Of a stretch of 64,000 nucleotides of DNA, positions 51,633-61,700 are shown in pieces. Position 1 is the stretch's first letter; each line of letters opens with the position of its first letter. Position numbers and translations under genes: made by a program. The notes under the pieces are model-generated. The model made no database searches and was not told the origin of the DNA. It worked only from the letters and a program-made list of their open reading frames with translations. Source of the stretch: an uncultured Halomonas sp. (GTDB lineage: Bacteria > Pseudomonadota > Gammaproteobacteria > Pseudomonadales > Halomonadaceae); the NCBI RefSeq assembly GCF_947493865.1, contig NZ_CANLTC010000008.1, forward strand, positions 62,001 to 126,000, given 5' to 3'.

Positions 51633-53690
51633 TCAAACCTCCGTCTCTACCAGCCCCAGTGCCCAAAGAATGAACCCGTCCTGACGTGCATTGTCCCGCC
51701 ATGCCTTGAAGCGGCCAGACGCGCCGCCATGGCCTGCTTCCATGTCCGTGTGCAGCAGTACCGGCCCGCGTGCAGTACCCAGTTCCATTAAACGCGCATA
51801 GAGCTTCGCCGGCTCCCAATAGGGTACTCGCGAATCGTGCCAGCTACCTTGCAGGAACACTGCCGGGTAAGGCTGAGCCGTCAGATTGTCCAGGGGTGAG
51901 TATGCGCGTATGCGCCGCCGGGCCTCCGGCTCCTTGGGATTGCCCCATTCGGTATATTCCGCGGTGGTCAAGGGGAGACCCGGGTTTTCCATGGTGCGTA
52001 GTACATCGACGAAGGGCACATCGAGAACCGCGGCACAAAATGCCTCGGGATCGAGGTTGAGGCTGGCGCCCACCAGCAGGCCACCTGCGCTGGCGCCATA
52101 GGCGGCAATACGCTCACCGTCCGCGAGATCTGCGTCTACCAGCGCGTTTCGCGCCGCCAGGAAGTCATGGAAGCTGTTCTCCTTGTGCTCGAGCTTGCCG
52201 GCCAGATACCAGGGTTCGCCGCGATCGCCACCACCGCGAACGTGGGCCACCGCAAAGGCCATGCCCCGGGACAAAAGCTCCAGGCGAGAAACCGAAAACC
52301 AGGGGTCGAGCACTTCGCCATAGGCGCCGTAGCCATAAAGCAGGGTCGGGAGCGGCTGCTTGCCCAGCAACGCCTTGCGCGCCACCACGGACACGGGAAT
52401 GCGTTCACCATCCGGCGCGGTAGCCCAGAGTCGTTTGCAGCTCAACTGTTCCGGAGACAGATCGCCATGGATTGGCATGGCCTTGAGCAAACGACGTTCG
52501 CCACTGTCCAGATTCTGCTCGATCCAGCGAGGCGGCAAGATAAAGGATTCTTCTCTCAGCCTTAACTTTCTGGCGTCGAAATCCGGCGTGTCTCCCAGCA
52601 TCAGGCTGCAGGGCGACTCCGGTAGTGGCAGACGATAATCCTCACCCAGTGCATGGCGAGAGTCGAATGCCATGATGCGAAGATGCATCTGTGCTTCATG
52701 GTGGTCGCGCTCGGCAATCACCAGGCCCCAGTCGAAGGCATCGATGTCTTCCAGGGTATGCGTTTGCCGGTGGGGCAGCAGCGGCTGCCATTGGCCTGGC
52801 TGCCTCTCGTCGGCGATATCGAGCCGAAAGTGGGGCGATTCGCGGTTATGCAGAATATAGAAGTGGCCCGGGCGATGATCGATACCATACTCCACGCCGC
52901 TTTCCCGGGGCTTTACGCAGCGGGGTGGTGTCGCCGGTGCGTGAGCGGGTATCAGGTGGCACTCCGAGGTGTCCTTTGAGGCGGTTTCCACCACCAGCCA
53001 GCAGCGTGAGCGGGTCTTGCCCATGCCGACCCAGAACTCCGAGTCGCTCTCTTCGAAGACCAGTCGGGAATCCTGCGTATCCAGCATGAAACGCCAGATG
53101 CTGGCGGGGCGCTGGGTCGCATCATAGTGGGTATACAAAAGCGTGCGATCGTCCTCTGCCCAGGTCAGTTCCGGTCCGATATCGCCCAGGAGCTTGCGCG
53201 GCTTCCCTTCGGGCAACTGGCGCAGATAAAGATCGAAGTACTCGTTCCCTTGCGTGTCTTCGGTCCAGGCAAGCCATGTTTCATCCGGGGAAATGGCCAG
53301 ATCGCCAAGTTCGAAAAAGGGTTGTTCCGCGGCTCTTGCTTCAAGATCGAGCACCAACTGTCTGGTGGTATCATCCTCATTGGGATGGCGCCACCAGCGT
53401 GGATAATCCGCGTCCGCGGCGGTTTCGCTCCAATAGGTATGACGTTCCAGCGGGGTCTTCAGGCTGGAAACCGCGAGTTCCCGTCGTGCCAGGTGCCCTT
53501 GGTAAAGATCGTCGATCAGAGGTTCGAGCGGGGACAGCCACTGGGCACACTGCGCATTGGCATGCTCGAGGAAATGGGTGACCTCGGCGTCGTCGCGATT
53601 TTCGAGCCAATGCCAATGAGGATCGTCGGTGCGTTTGAAGCGCGTGACAAGTGAGCGGTGCGAAGGGCTAATCGGCGGCTGTGCTTTCAT
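51633..53690 (-). CDS. oligopeptidase B-like S9 serine peptidase
   Basis: The 685-residue protein has an N-terminal beta-propeller with prolyl-oligopeptidase motifs (YWSETAADADYPRWWRH, LAISPDETWLAWTEDTQGNE) and a C-terminal alpha/beta hydrolase: GASAGGLLVGASLNLDPE around the catalytic Ser, then DSRVPYWEPAKLYARL (Asp) and TDMEAGHGGASGRFK (His). These oligopeptidases cleave short peptides after basic residues. Cytoplasmic; no signal peptide seen. It is convergent with ycgN. Confidence 0.93.
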   Translation of the reverse strand: MKAQPPISPSHRSLVTRFKRTDDPHWHWLENRDDAEVTHFLEHANAQCAQWLSPLEPLIDDLYQGHLARRELAVSSLKTPLERHTYWSETAADADYPRWWRHPNEDDTTRQLVLDLEARAAEQPFFELGDLAISPDETWLAWTEDTQGNEYFDLYLRQLPEGKPRKLLGDIGPELTWAEDDRTLLYTHYDATQRPASIWRFMLDTQDSRLVFEESDSEFWVGMGKTRSRCWLVVETASKDTSECHLIPAHAPATPPRCVKPRESGVEYGIDHRPGHFYILHNRESPHFRLDIADERQPGQWQPLLPHRQTHTLEDIDAFDWGLVIAERDHHEAQMHLRIMAFDSRHALGEDYRLPLPESPCSLMLGDTPDFDARKLRLREESFILPPRWIEQNLDSGERRLLKAMPIHGDLSPEQLSCKRLWATAPDGERIPVSVVARKALLGKQPLPTLLYGYGAYGEVLDPWFSVSRLELLSRGMAFAVAHVRGGGDRGEPWYLAGKLEHKENSFHDFLAARNALVDADLADGERIAAYGASAGGLLVGASLNLDPEAFCAAVLDVPFVDVLRTMENPGLPLTTAEYTEWGNPKEPEARRRIRAYSPLDNLTAQPYPAVFLQGSWHDSRVPYWEPAKLYARLMELGTARGPVLLHTDMEAGHGGASGRFKAWRDNARQDGFILWALGLVETEV

Positions 53691-53738
53691 TGGGCGCGGT
53701 GTACCATGATCAACGAGTTCAGGACAAGGAATAGAGTG

Positions 53739-54164
53739 ATGTTGATATCCGACTCCATGCCATTGCTATGGCTGAGTTATCTTGCATTGTCGCTGTTTGT
53801 ACTAGTGACTGGCTACCTCGGAATTCGCTGGCTGCCCCAATTGCCACGTTTTGCGATCACGGGGCTGGTAGCGGGCGTATTGTGGATGCCGGCTGGATTC
53901 ACGCTGTCTCGCGTCGAGGGTCAGGCGGCCCATGAAGGCCTGGCGCCGGCGGTGGTCGTGAGCGGTATTGCGTTTTTACAGAATGCGCCAAAGGCGTTTG
54001 GCAGCGCGTTGGTGTTGCTGTTGCTGGGGGCGGGACTGGGAATCGCACTGGGCGCCTTGCTATGGGGATGGCTGCGTCAACGCCGTTCCGGTGCGGAACA
54101 AGACAAGGAGGGGCAACGCTCCCCGGCTACTTCTTCGCAACGACGGGATCCGGTGGTGAGCTGA
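53739..54164 (+). CDS. small membrane protein, unknown
   Basis: The 141-residue protein has about four hydrophobic segments (LSYLALSLFVLVTGYLGIRW, FAITGLVAGVLWMPAGFTL, GLAPAVVVSGIAFL, SALVLLLLGAGLGIALGALL) and a charged C-terminal tail. I find no family. ATG 53739 has AAGGA upstream; the frame opens earlier at 53658. It is followed within 14 bases by the VWA protein gene, so a membrane complex with it is possible. Confidence 0.65.
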   Translation: MLISDSMPLLWLSYLALSLFVLVTGYLGIRWLPQLPRFAITGLVAGVLWMPAGFTLSRVEGQAAHEGLAPAVVVSGIAFLQNAPKAFGSALVLLLLGAGLGIALGALLWGWLRQRRSGAEQDKEGQRSPATSSQRRDPVVS

Positions 54165-54177
54165 GAGGACGATGACA

Positions 54178-55980
54178 ATGCGCATGCTGGTTGCCGGAAT
54201 GTTGATGTTTTTCCTGCTCGGGGCATCTAGTGGTGGCTGGGCTCAGGAGACAAACGGAAACGGTGTCGAAGGAAGCGACGAGGCCGACGTGCGCCTGGTC
54301 GTCGATGTATCCGGCAGCATGAAACAAAACGATCCCAATCGGTTGGGAAATAGCGCACTCGAGTTATTGGTCTCCTTGCTACCCACCGGCGTTACAGGAG
54401 GGCTATGGACGTTCGGGAGCGAGGTGAACAACCCGCTACCCGCCTCGACGGTCGATTCGGCATGGCGCCAGCGGGCGTTGGCGCTCAAGCCCGAGCTGTC
54501 CAATTATCAACAGTTCACCGATATCGAACGTGCGGTACGGGAAACCGTTCAGGCAGGGGCGAATGGGACAAGACGAAATCTGATTCTGTTCACCGATGGC
54601 GTCGTCGATATTCCTGCCAATGGCAACGATAAACGCCAACAGGACGCCGCCTCTCGCAAGCGGTTGTTGAACGAGTTGATCCCCAGGCTCGCCAAGGAAG
54701 GCGTCGTCATTCATACCATCGCCTTCTCGCCGGGTGTGGATCAGTCCCTGGCGCGGCAAATGGCGGGCAAGACGGGTGGGCTTGCCGTGGTCGCCGAAAC
54801 CCCCGAGGCCTTGTTGCGTGCTTTCCTGGACGTGGTCGATCGTATTTTTCCCGTCGATCAAGTGCCTTTGGCAGATGGCCATTTTGCAATCGACGATCAC
54901 ATCGATGGCTTTTCAGCGCTCTTGTTTCATGGACCCAGTGCAACGCCATTGACGCTGATCGGCCCCAATGGCGAGCGCTATACTGCCGAGAACCATCCGG
55001 ATAACGTTCGCTGGCAGGCGCAGGATCGCTTCGACATCATCACCGTGCCTCAGCCGAAGACAGGCCAATGGCGCATTGAAGGCCCCATGGGTGAGGGGAG
55101 TCGCATCAATATCGATTCGTCTTTATCCTTGCGTAGCGCCGAATTACCCACGGAACTCTACATGGATTTCGTCACTCGGCTCGAAGCCTGGGTGGAAGGG
55201 CAAGGCGCTCTCAAAAAACCGGATGGGAAGCCTGCCGATCTGACACTTCGTGCCGAGCTTGAAAATGGGCAAGGGCAAACCGTTCGCTCGGTGAAACTGA
55301 CCTCCGACAACGGACATTTTTCAGGGAACCTGCCAGCGCCGGATTTCGTCGGTAACGCTCGCTTGTCGTTGATGGCGAGCAGTGATGGTTTCCAGCGCCT
55401 GCGTCAGCAAGCGGTCAATGTACTGCCAGCAGTCAGTGCACAGGTCGATCAACCCGCTACCCGGGTCAAGCTGCAAGCGGAGTATCCGCTTTTAAGCGAT
55501 GCCAACACGCGTATAAAAGCACAGCTGCAAGGTGAAGAGCTTCCTGTGGTTACCGTCGATTCGACGAAGTGGCGTATCGAGTTGCCGGAACTCGATCCGG
55601 CTATCGCGCTGCCGCTTCGTTTGACGGCCATCGTCACCCTGGGTAGTGAAACCCGCGTTCTCGAATTGCCGACATTGACGCTCAATGACGACGCGCGCAG
55701 AGGCCTGGGTGATGCCAGTCTGGACCGCCAAGGGCTTAGCGGCGAGCGTATGGAAGAGACTCCCGCTGATGCCAAGCCGGATGCCTCCCTTGCAGACAAG
55801 CTCAACACGAAGCTAAGCCGTATCGCCAACACGGTGCCGCGTCTGATGCGGGAGCATTATGACGATCCCGCGGGATGGCTGGCGATTGCCGCCGGCATCA
55901 TCTTGCTGTGCATCGTTGCATTATGGCGCCGCCGCGCCACTCACCGGCGTCGTCGGCAGAGAGAGGAGCCGCATGTGTGA
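54178..55980 (+). CDS. membrane-anchored VWA-domain protein
   Basis: The 600-residue protein has a signal peptide (about 22 residues, ending GGWAQ), a VWA domain with the MIDAS start VVDVSGSMKQND near 43-54 and NLILFTDGVVD, a beta-rich middle, and a C-terminal membrane segment (GWLAIAAGIILLCIVALW) followed by basic residues. It is probably a periplasmic protein anchored by its C terminus. ATG 54178 fits AGAGGA better than ATG 54172. It overlaps the amidotransferase gene by 8 bases. Confidence 0.82.
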   Translation: MRMLVAGMLMFFLLGASSGGWAQETNGNGVEGSDEADVRLVVDVSGSMKQNDPNRLGNSALELLVSLLPTGVTGGLWTFGSEVNNPLPASTVDSAWRQRALALKPELSNYQQFTDIERAVRETVQAGANGTRRNLILFTDGVVDIPANGNDKRQQDAASRKRLLNELIPRLAKEGVVIHTIAFSPGVDQSLARQMAGKTGGLAVVAETPEALLRAFLDVVDRIFPVDQVPLADGHFAIDDHIDGFSALLFHGPSATPLTLIGPNGERYTAENHPDNVRWQAQDRFDIITVPQPKTGQWRIEGPMGEGSRINIDSSLSLRSAELPTELYMDFVTRLEAWVEGQGALKKPDGKPADLTLRAELENGQGQTVRSVKLTSDNGHFSGNLPAPDFVGNARLSLMASSDGFQRLRQQAVNVLPAVSAQVDQPATRVKLQAEYPLLSDANTRIKAQLQGEELPVVTVDSTKWRIELPELDPAIALPLRLTAIVTLGSETRVLELPTLTLNDDARRGLGDASLDRQGLSGERMEETPADAKPDASLADKLNTKLSRIANTVPRLMREHYDDPAGWLAIAAGIILLCIVALWRRRATHRRRRQREEPHV

Positions 55981-56761
55981 ACTGCTTGGCATGAGCGCCA
56001 ATGTACCCACGGACATCTGTTTCAGCTTCAGTGGTTTTTTGCGTCGTGGCGGGGACACCGGACCCCATGGCGACGGCTGGGGCATTGCCTTTTATGAGCA
56101 GGGCGGCTATCGCGAATTCCGGGACCCTCATCCCTCCTCCGCATCCCCCATTGCCCGCTTGATCTGCGACTATCCAATCAAGTCGAACATCGTGATCAGC
56201 CATATTCGCCAGGCTAATGTCGGGGGTGTCGGGCTGGCCAACACCCACCCCTATACGCGAGAGATGTGGGGGCGCCAGTGGTGCTATGCCCACAATGGCC
56301 AGCTCGAAGATTGGCAAGCGCTCGAATTGTCGTTCTATCGTCCGGTGGGCAGTACCGACAGCGAACATGCGTTCTGCTGGCTGTTAGGCGAACTACGCCA
56401 GCAATTCCCCGAGCCACCGGAAAATCCCGAACCGCTGTGGGCAGCGCTTCATCGGCTTTGCGAGCGATTGAGAACCCTGGGCGTATTCAATCTGCTTCTT
56501 TCCGACGGTGAGTATCTTTACTGTTTCTGTTCGACGAAGCTCGTCCATATCACGCGGCGGGCACCCTTTGGTAAGGCACAATTGCGCGATGCGGATCTGG
56601 TCGTCGACTTCGTGGAGCACACGACCTGCAATGACATCGTATCGGTGATTGCAACGGAGGCGTTGACCGACAACGAGGCATGGTTGCGAATGGCGCCGGG
56701 AGAGTTGCTGGTATGGCGCCAGGGGGAGGTACTGGCCCGTTATTCCCCCGGCGATTCATAG
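55973..56761 (+). CDS. class II glutamine amidotransferase (YafJ/EgtC-like)
   Basis: The 262-residue protein starts MCELLGMSANVPTDICFSF, so Cys2 becomes the N-terminal nucleophile after Met removal, and has GPHGDGWGIAFYE, HIRQANVGG and THPYTREMWGRQWCYAHNGQL. It is a glutaminase-type domain alone. YafJ-type genes are common; EgtC of ergothioneine synthesis shares the fold, and egtBD lie 31 kb away. With no egtA here, YafJ is the better name. It overlaps the VWA gene by 8 bases. Confidence 0.9.
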   Translation: MCELLGMSANVPTDICFSFSGFLRRGGDTGPHGDGWGIAFYEQGGYREFRDPHPSSASPIARLICDYPIKSNIVISHIRQANVGGVGLANTHPYTREMWGRQWCYAHNGQLEDWQALELSFYRPVGSTDSEHAFCWLLGELRQQFPEPPENPEPLWAALHRLCERLRTLGVFNLLLSDGEYLYCFCSTKLVHITRRAPFGKAQLRDADLVVDFVEHTTCNDIVSVIATEALTDNEAWLRMAPGELLVWRQGEVLARYSPGDS

Positions 56762-56928
56762 AGCAGACAGATTATAAACCATGGTTTCAAGCGGGTGTTT
56801 TAAAGTAGTCGACGCTGTTAGGCTAATATCAAACGCTAACGCTCCTCCAGGTGCGCTTTTCAAGCACGACCCGGTCGGAGCAACAACAAGAAATCGCTGT
56901 CGAGCGAGAGAACTGCGGGGAGTTGCCC

Positions 56929-58611
56929 ATGAGCCAGAACACCAATGAATCCATCCTGTCGGGTCCACCTCTCGAAGGGATGGACGCCTACACATCGGTG
57001 ATGGATATCTTCCATGCCTCGGTCGAGCGTTTTTCCGACAAGCCCGCCTTCAGTTGCATGGGCCAAGTGTTGACCTACCGAGAGCTGGATCGTCTTTCCG
57101 CAGACTTTGCCGCCTGGCTGCAGCATGAAACCGACCTCGAGCCCGGCGACCGGATTGCCATTCAGCTACCCAATGTCCTGCAATTTCCGGTAGCGGTATT
57201 CGGCGCACTGCGTGCCGGTCTGGTGGTGGTCAACACCAACCCGCTCTACACGGAGCGGGAGATGCAGCATCAGTTCGGCGACTCCGGGGCCAAGGCGGTT
57301 GTCATCCTCGCCAATGTCGCGGACAAGCTGGAGCGTATTCTCGAGCGTACCAGCATCAAGCACATCGTGGTCACCGAGATTGGTGATCTGCATGGGTTCC
57401 CCAAGCGTCTGGTGATCAATGCAGTGGTCAAGTACGTCAAGAAAATGGTGCCGCGCTATTCATTGCCCGGTCGGACAGGCTTCCGGCAAGCCCTGGAGAA
57501 AGGCCGTAAACGTGAGCACAGCGATGTCCCGCGTAACCCGGAGGATACCGCGGCGTTGCAATATACCGGCGGCACCACCGGTTTGGCCAAGGGTGCAATG
57601 CTTACGCATACCAATCTTATTGCCAATATGTTGCAAGCGCGGTTACTGATGTCAGGCGTATTCGACGAGGGCTGCGAAACCATCGTGGCGCCGTTGCCGG
57701 TTTATCACATCTATACATTTACCGTAAATTGCCTGCTGATGATGGATACGGGCAATCACACCGTATTGATTACCAACCCACGGGACATCAACGGCTTCAT
57801 CAAGACCTTGAAGTCGATCAAGTACACCGGTTTCGTCGGGCTCAATACCCTGTTCAATGCTTTGTGCAATCGCGAGGACTTTCGCGCGCTGGATTTCTCT
57901 TCCTTGAAGTTGACCATCTCCGGTGGCATGGCCCTGACCAAGGCGGTGGCCAAGCGCTGGGAAGAGGTGACCGGTTGCCCGGTAACCGAAGGCTACGGGC
58001 TGACCGAAACCTCCCCGATCGTCTCCTTCAACCCGCCGGAGGCGATTCAACTGGGCACCATTGGCAAGCCGGTGTCGGGAACCTCGGTCAAGGTCATCGA
58101 CGAAGATGACAGGAGTTTGCCTCTGGGTGAGATAGGGGAACTCTGTGTGAAAGGCCCCCAGGTGATGAAAGGCTATTGGCAGCGCCCGCAAGACACCGCC
58201 AAGGTGATCGACGATGAAGGCTGGCTACGTACCGGCGACGTCGCGGTGCTGCAAGAGGATGGCTATATCCGCATCGTCGATCGCAAGAAGGACATGATCA
58301 TCGTCTCCGGTTTCAACGTCTATCCCAATGAGATCGAGGACGTGGTCGTGACCCATCCCGAGGTGATCGAGGCGGCTGCTGTCGGCGTGCCCGACGACAC
58401 CAACGGTGAAACCATCAAGCTCTTCGTGGTCGCGCGCAACCCGAATCTGGATGCCGAGACGCTACGCGCCTGGTGCCGCAAGGAGCTGGCCGCCTACAAG
58501 GTGCCCAAGCTGGTCGAGTTTCGCGATGAGCTGCCCAAGACCAATGTGGGCAAGGTACTGCGGCGGGAGCTTCGTGAAGACAAGGGAGAAGCAACCCTAT
58601 CGGCGCGATGA
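56929..58611 (+). CDS. long-chain acyl-CoA synthetase (FadD-like)
   Basis: The 560-residue enzyme activates fatty acids with ATP and CoA. It has the AMP-binding motifs YTGGTTGLAKGAMLTH and GYGLTETSPIVSFNPP, the TGDVAVLQEDGYIRIVDRKKDMIIVSGFNVYPNEIE region (in parts), and C-terminal PKTNVGKVLRRELR. ATG 56929 follows a GGGGAG box; the frame opens at 56851. FadD, HrpA and the FabH-like enzyme downstream are not obviously one pathway. Confidence 0.92.
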   Translation: MSQNTNESILSGPPLEGMDAYTSVMDIFHASVERFSDKPAFSCMGQVLTYRELDRLSADFAAWLQHETDLEPGDRIAIQLPNVLQFPVAVFGALRAGLVVVNTNPLYTEREMQHQFGDSGAKAVVILANVADKLERILERTSIKHIVVTEIGDLHGFPKRLVINAVVKYVKKMVPRYSLPGRTGFRQALEKGRKREHSDVPRNPEDTAALQYTGGTTGLAKGAMLTHTNLIANMLQARLLMSGVFDEGCETIVAPLPVYHIYTFTVNCLLMMDTGNHTVLITNPRDINGFIKTLKSIKYTGFVGLNTLFNALCNREDFRALDFSSLKLTISGGMALTKAVAKRWEEVTGCPVTEGYGLTETSPIVSFNPPEAIQLGTIGKPVSGTSVKVIDEDDRSLPLGEIGELCVKGPQVMKGYWQRPQDTAKVIDDEGWLRTGDVAVLQEDGYIRIVDRKKDMIIVSGFNVYPNEIEDVVVTHPEVIEAAAVGVPDDTNGETIKLFVVARNPNLDAETLRAWCRKELAAYKVPKLVEFRDELPKTNVGKVLRRELREDKGEATLSAR

Positions 58612-58714
58612 ATACGAACGATTAGGCTACCTCGCCATCGAAGCGATATAATGATTTCTTTGCCCTGGCCTTGCCGGGGCAAACTGTCTCATATCATCTC
58701 CAACGAGGTTGTCC

Positions 58715-61700
58715 TTGAGCAGTACGCTCTCATCTTCTTCCGCAGACCTACACGCCGAACTGATTGCCCTCAAGGCGCGACTCGACGATTGCCTGTTGCA
58801 AGACGCTGTGAAACTGAAGCCGCGTCTAGACGGGCTCGAGCGCCGTGCGCAGCAGGGCAAGCCCGTGGATAGGGGGCTTGCGGAGATCACCCAGCGTCTG
58901 CAAGCTTCCCAGGAAAAGCTCTCTCTGCGGCGCAGCCAGACCGTCAGCCTGAACTATCCACCGGCGCTTCCCGTGGTCGAGCATCGGGAAGAATTGCTCG
59001 AGGCTCTCGCGTCGCATCAGGTCGTCGTCGTGGCGGGGGAGACCGGCTCCGGCAAGACCACCCAGCTGCCCAAGATGTGTCTTGAGCTTGGGCTGGGCCG
59101 GCGTGGACTGATCGGCCATACCCAGCCACGCCGGCTGGCGGCACGCTCCGTGGCCACCCGGTTGGCGGAAGAGCTGGAAGTACCCCTTGGGGAACAGGTC
59201 GGCTATCAGATCCGCTTCACGGATCAGACCAATGAGCGCACCCTGGTCAAGTTGATGACCGACGGCATCCTGCTGGCGGAAACTCAGCGAGATCCGGATC
59301 TCAGCCGCTACGAAGCGATCATCATCGACGAGGCTCACGAGCGTAGCCTCAACATCGATTTTCTGCTGGGCTATCTCAAGCGTCTGATGGCTAGGCGTTC
59401 TGATCTCAAGATCATCATCACCTCGGCGACGATCGACGTGGAACGCTTCGCTGCCCATTTCGCCACGCAGATCTCCCGGAAAGAATCGAAGCCGGCGCCG
59501 GTGGTGCAGGTCTCCGGCCGCACCTATCCGGTAGAGGTTCATTACCGACCCCTGGTACGCGAGGCTGACGATGAAGAGGATCGCACCCTGCAGGAAGGCA
59601 TTCTGCATGCCATGGAGGAGATCGAGGCCGTCGAGCGGGAAAAGCGCTGGTTCAATGGCCCGCGGGATGTGCTGGTCTTCCTGCCCGGTGAGCGGGAGAT
59701 ACGCGAGACCGCCGACACGCTGCGTCGTGCGGATCTCAGGCATACGGAAGTGTTGCCACTTTATGCGCGGCTGTCGAACGCGGAGCAGAACCGGGTATTT
59801 CAGTCTCACACCGGGCGGCGCATCGTGTTGTCGACCAACGTGGCGGAAACCTCCCTCACGGTGCCGGGGATTCGCTATGTGATCGATCCGGGGCTGGTGC
59901 GCATCAGCCGCTACAGTTACCGGGCCAAGGTGCAGCGCCTGCCCATCGAACCGGTGAGCCAGGCCAGTGCGGACCAGCGCAAGGGCCGTTGCGGGCGTAT
60001 TGCCGAAGGCCTGTGCATTCGCCTGTACAGCGAGGAAGATTTCCTTGCCCGGCCAGAGTTCACCGAGCCGGAGATACAGCGCACCAACCTGGCCTCGGTC
60101 ATCCTGTCGATGCTCTCCTTGAAGCTGGGGGATATCGCGGCGTTTCCCTTCGTCGACGCGCCAGATTCACGCTTCATCAAGGATGGCTTTCGTCTGTTGT
60201 TCGAACTCGGTGCCGTGGATGAGGGCAACCGACTGACGACAACCGGCCGGCGATTGGCGCGATTGCCCATCGACCCGCGACTGGCACGCATGGTACTGGC
60301 CGGCGCCGAGGGTGAGTGCCTGCGGGAGGTACTTGTGGTGGTCAGTGCGCTATCGGTACAGGACCCTCGGGAGCGCCCGGCGGAGAAGCGTCAGGCCGCG
60401 GATCAGGCGCACAAGCGCTGGGACGATCCGGATTCGGATTTCGTCGCCTGGCTCAATCTATGGGCGGGATTCGAGAGCGCTCGCGAGGATCTCTCCGGCA
60501 ACCAGCTGCGACGCTGGTGCCGTGAGCACTACATCAACTACATGCGTGTGCGGGAATGGCACGATACCTATCGTCAGTTGCGTCTACTGCTGCGGGATAT
60601 GGAGATTCATCTGCCGGCGGCACCCCAACCGGTGGCAGCCGATGCAGAAAAGGCGGATGAAGCGGACCACGCCGCGCTCAAGCAGCAGCATGTTCGACTG
60701 CACCAGGCGCTATTGACAGGGCTTCTGTCCAACATCGGCCAGTTCATCGAAAATCGGGAATATCTGGGGGCGCGCAATCGCCGTTTCATGATTCATCCGG
60801 GATCGGGATTGGCCAAGAAGACGCCGAAATGGATCATGGCCGGGGAACTGGTCGAAACCTCACGACTCTTCGCACGTCAGGCGGCTCGTATCCAGCCGGA
60901 GTGGATCGAGCCTCTGGCGGGGCAACTGACCAAACGCAGCTACAGCGAACCTCATTGGGAAATGAAACGTGCCCAGGTGGTGGCCTTCGAACAGGTGACT
61001 CTGTTCGGCTTGCCGATCGTTTCCCGGCGCAAGGTGCACTACGGGCCGATTGCGCCGCAAGAGTCGCGAGAGATCTTCATCCGTCGCGCGCTGGTCGAAG
61101 GCGAATATCGGACCAAGGCCGAGTTCTTTGCCTTCAACCGCGCCCTGATCGATGAGGTGGAAAACCTTGAAGATCGGGCGCGAAAGCGCGATATTCTGGT
61201 TGATGAAGAAACACTGTTCGATTTCTACGACCAACTGCTGCCCGAGGGCATTGTCAATGGCCAGGGGTTCGAGCACTGGCGCCGCCGGGCAGAGGCCGAC
61301 GATCCGGACATACTGAAGCTCGACAAGGCGACGCTGCTGGCCCGCAGTGTCGATGACATCAGCGATACGCAGTATCCGGACGAACTGGTGCTGAACGGTG
61401 TGAGCTACCCGTTGAGCTATCATTTTGCGCCGGATGCCGAGGATGATGGGGTGACCATGACCGTACCGGCCGCCATGTTGTCGCAACTGCCGCGCCATCG
61501 GCTCGATTGGCTGGTGCCTGGGCTGTTACGGGAAAAATGTATCGCCCTGCTCAAGTCGCTGCCCAAGGCGGTGCGTCGCCAGGTCGTGCCGATTCCGGAT
61601 TGGGTCGATGCGGCGCTCGCAACCCTGACACCGGCCAACGTGCCGCTGACCGAGGCGCTGGGTGAGTTCCTGCGAGTCAAGACCGGCTTGCGGCTGACGC

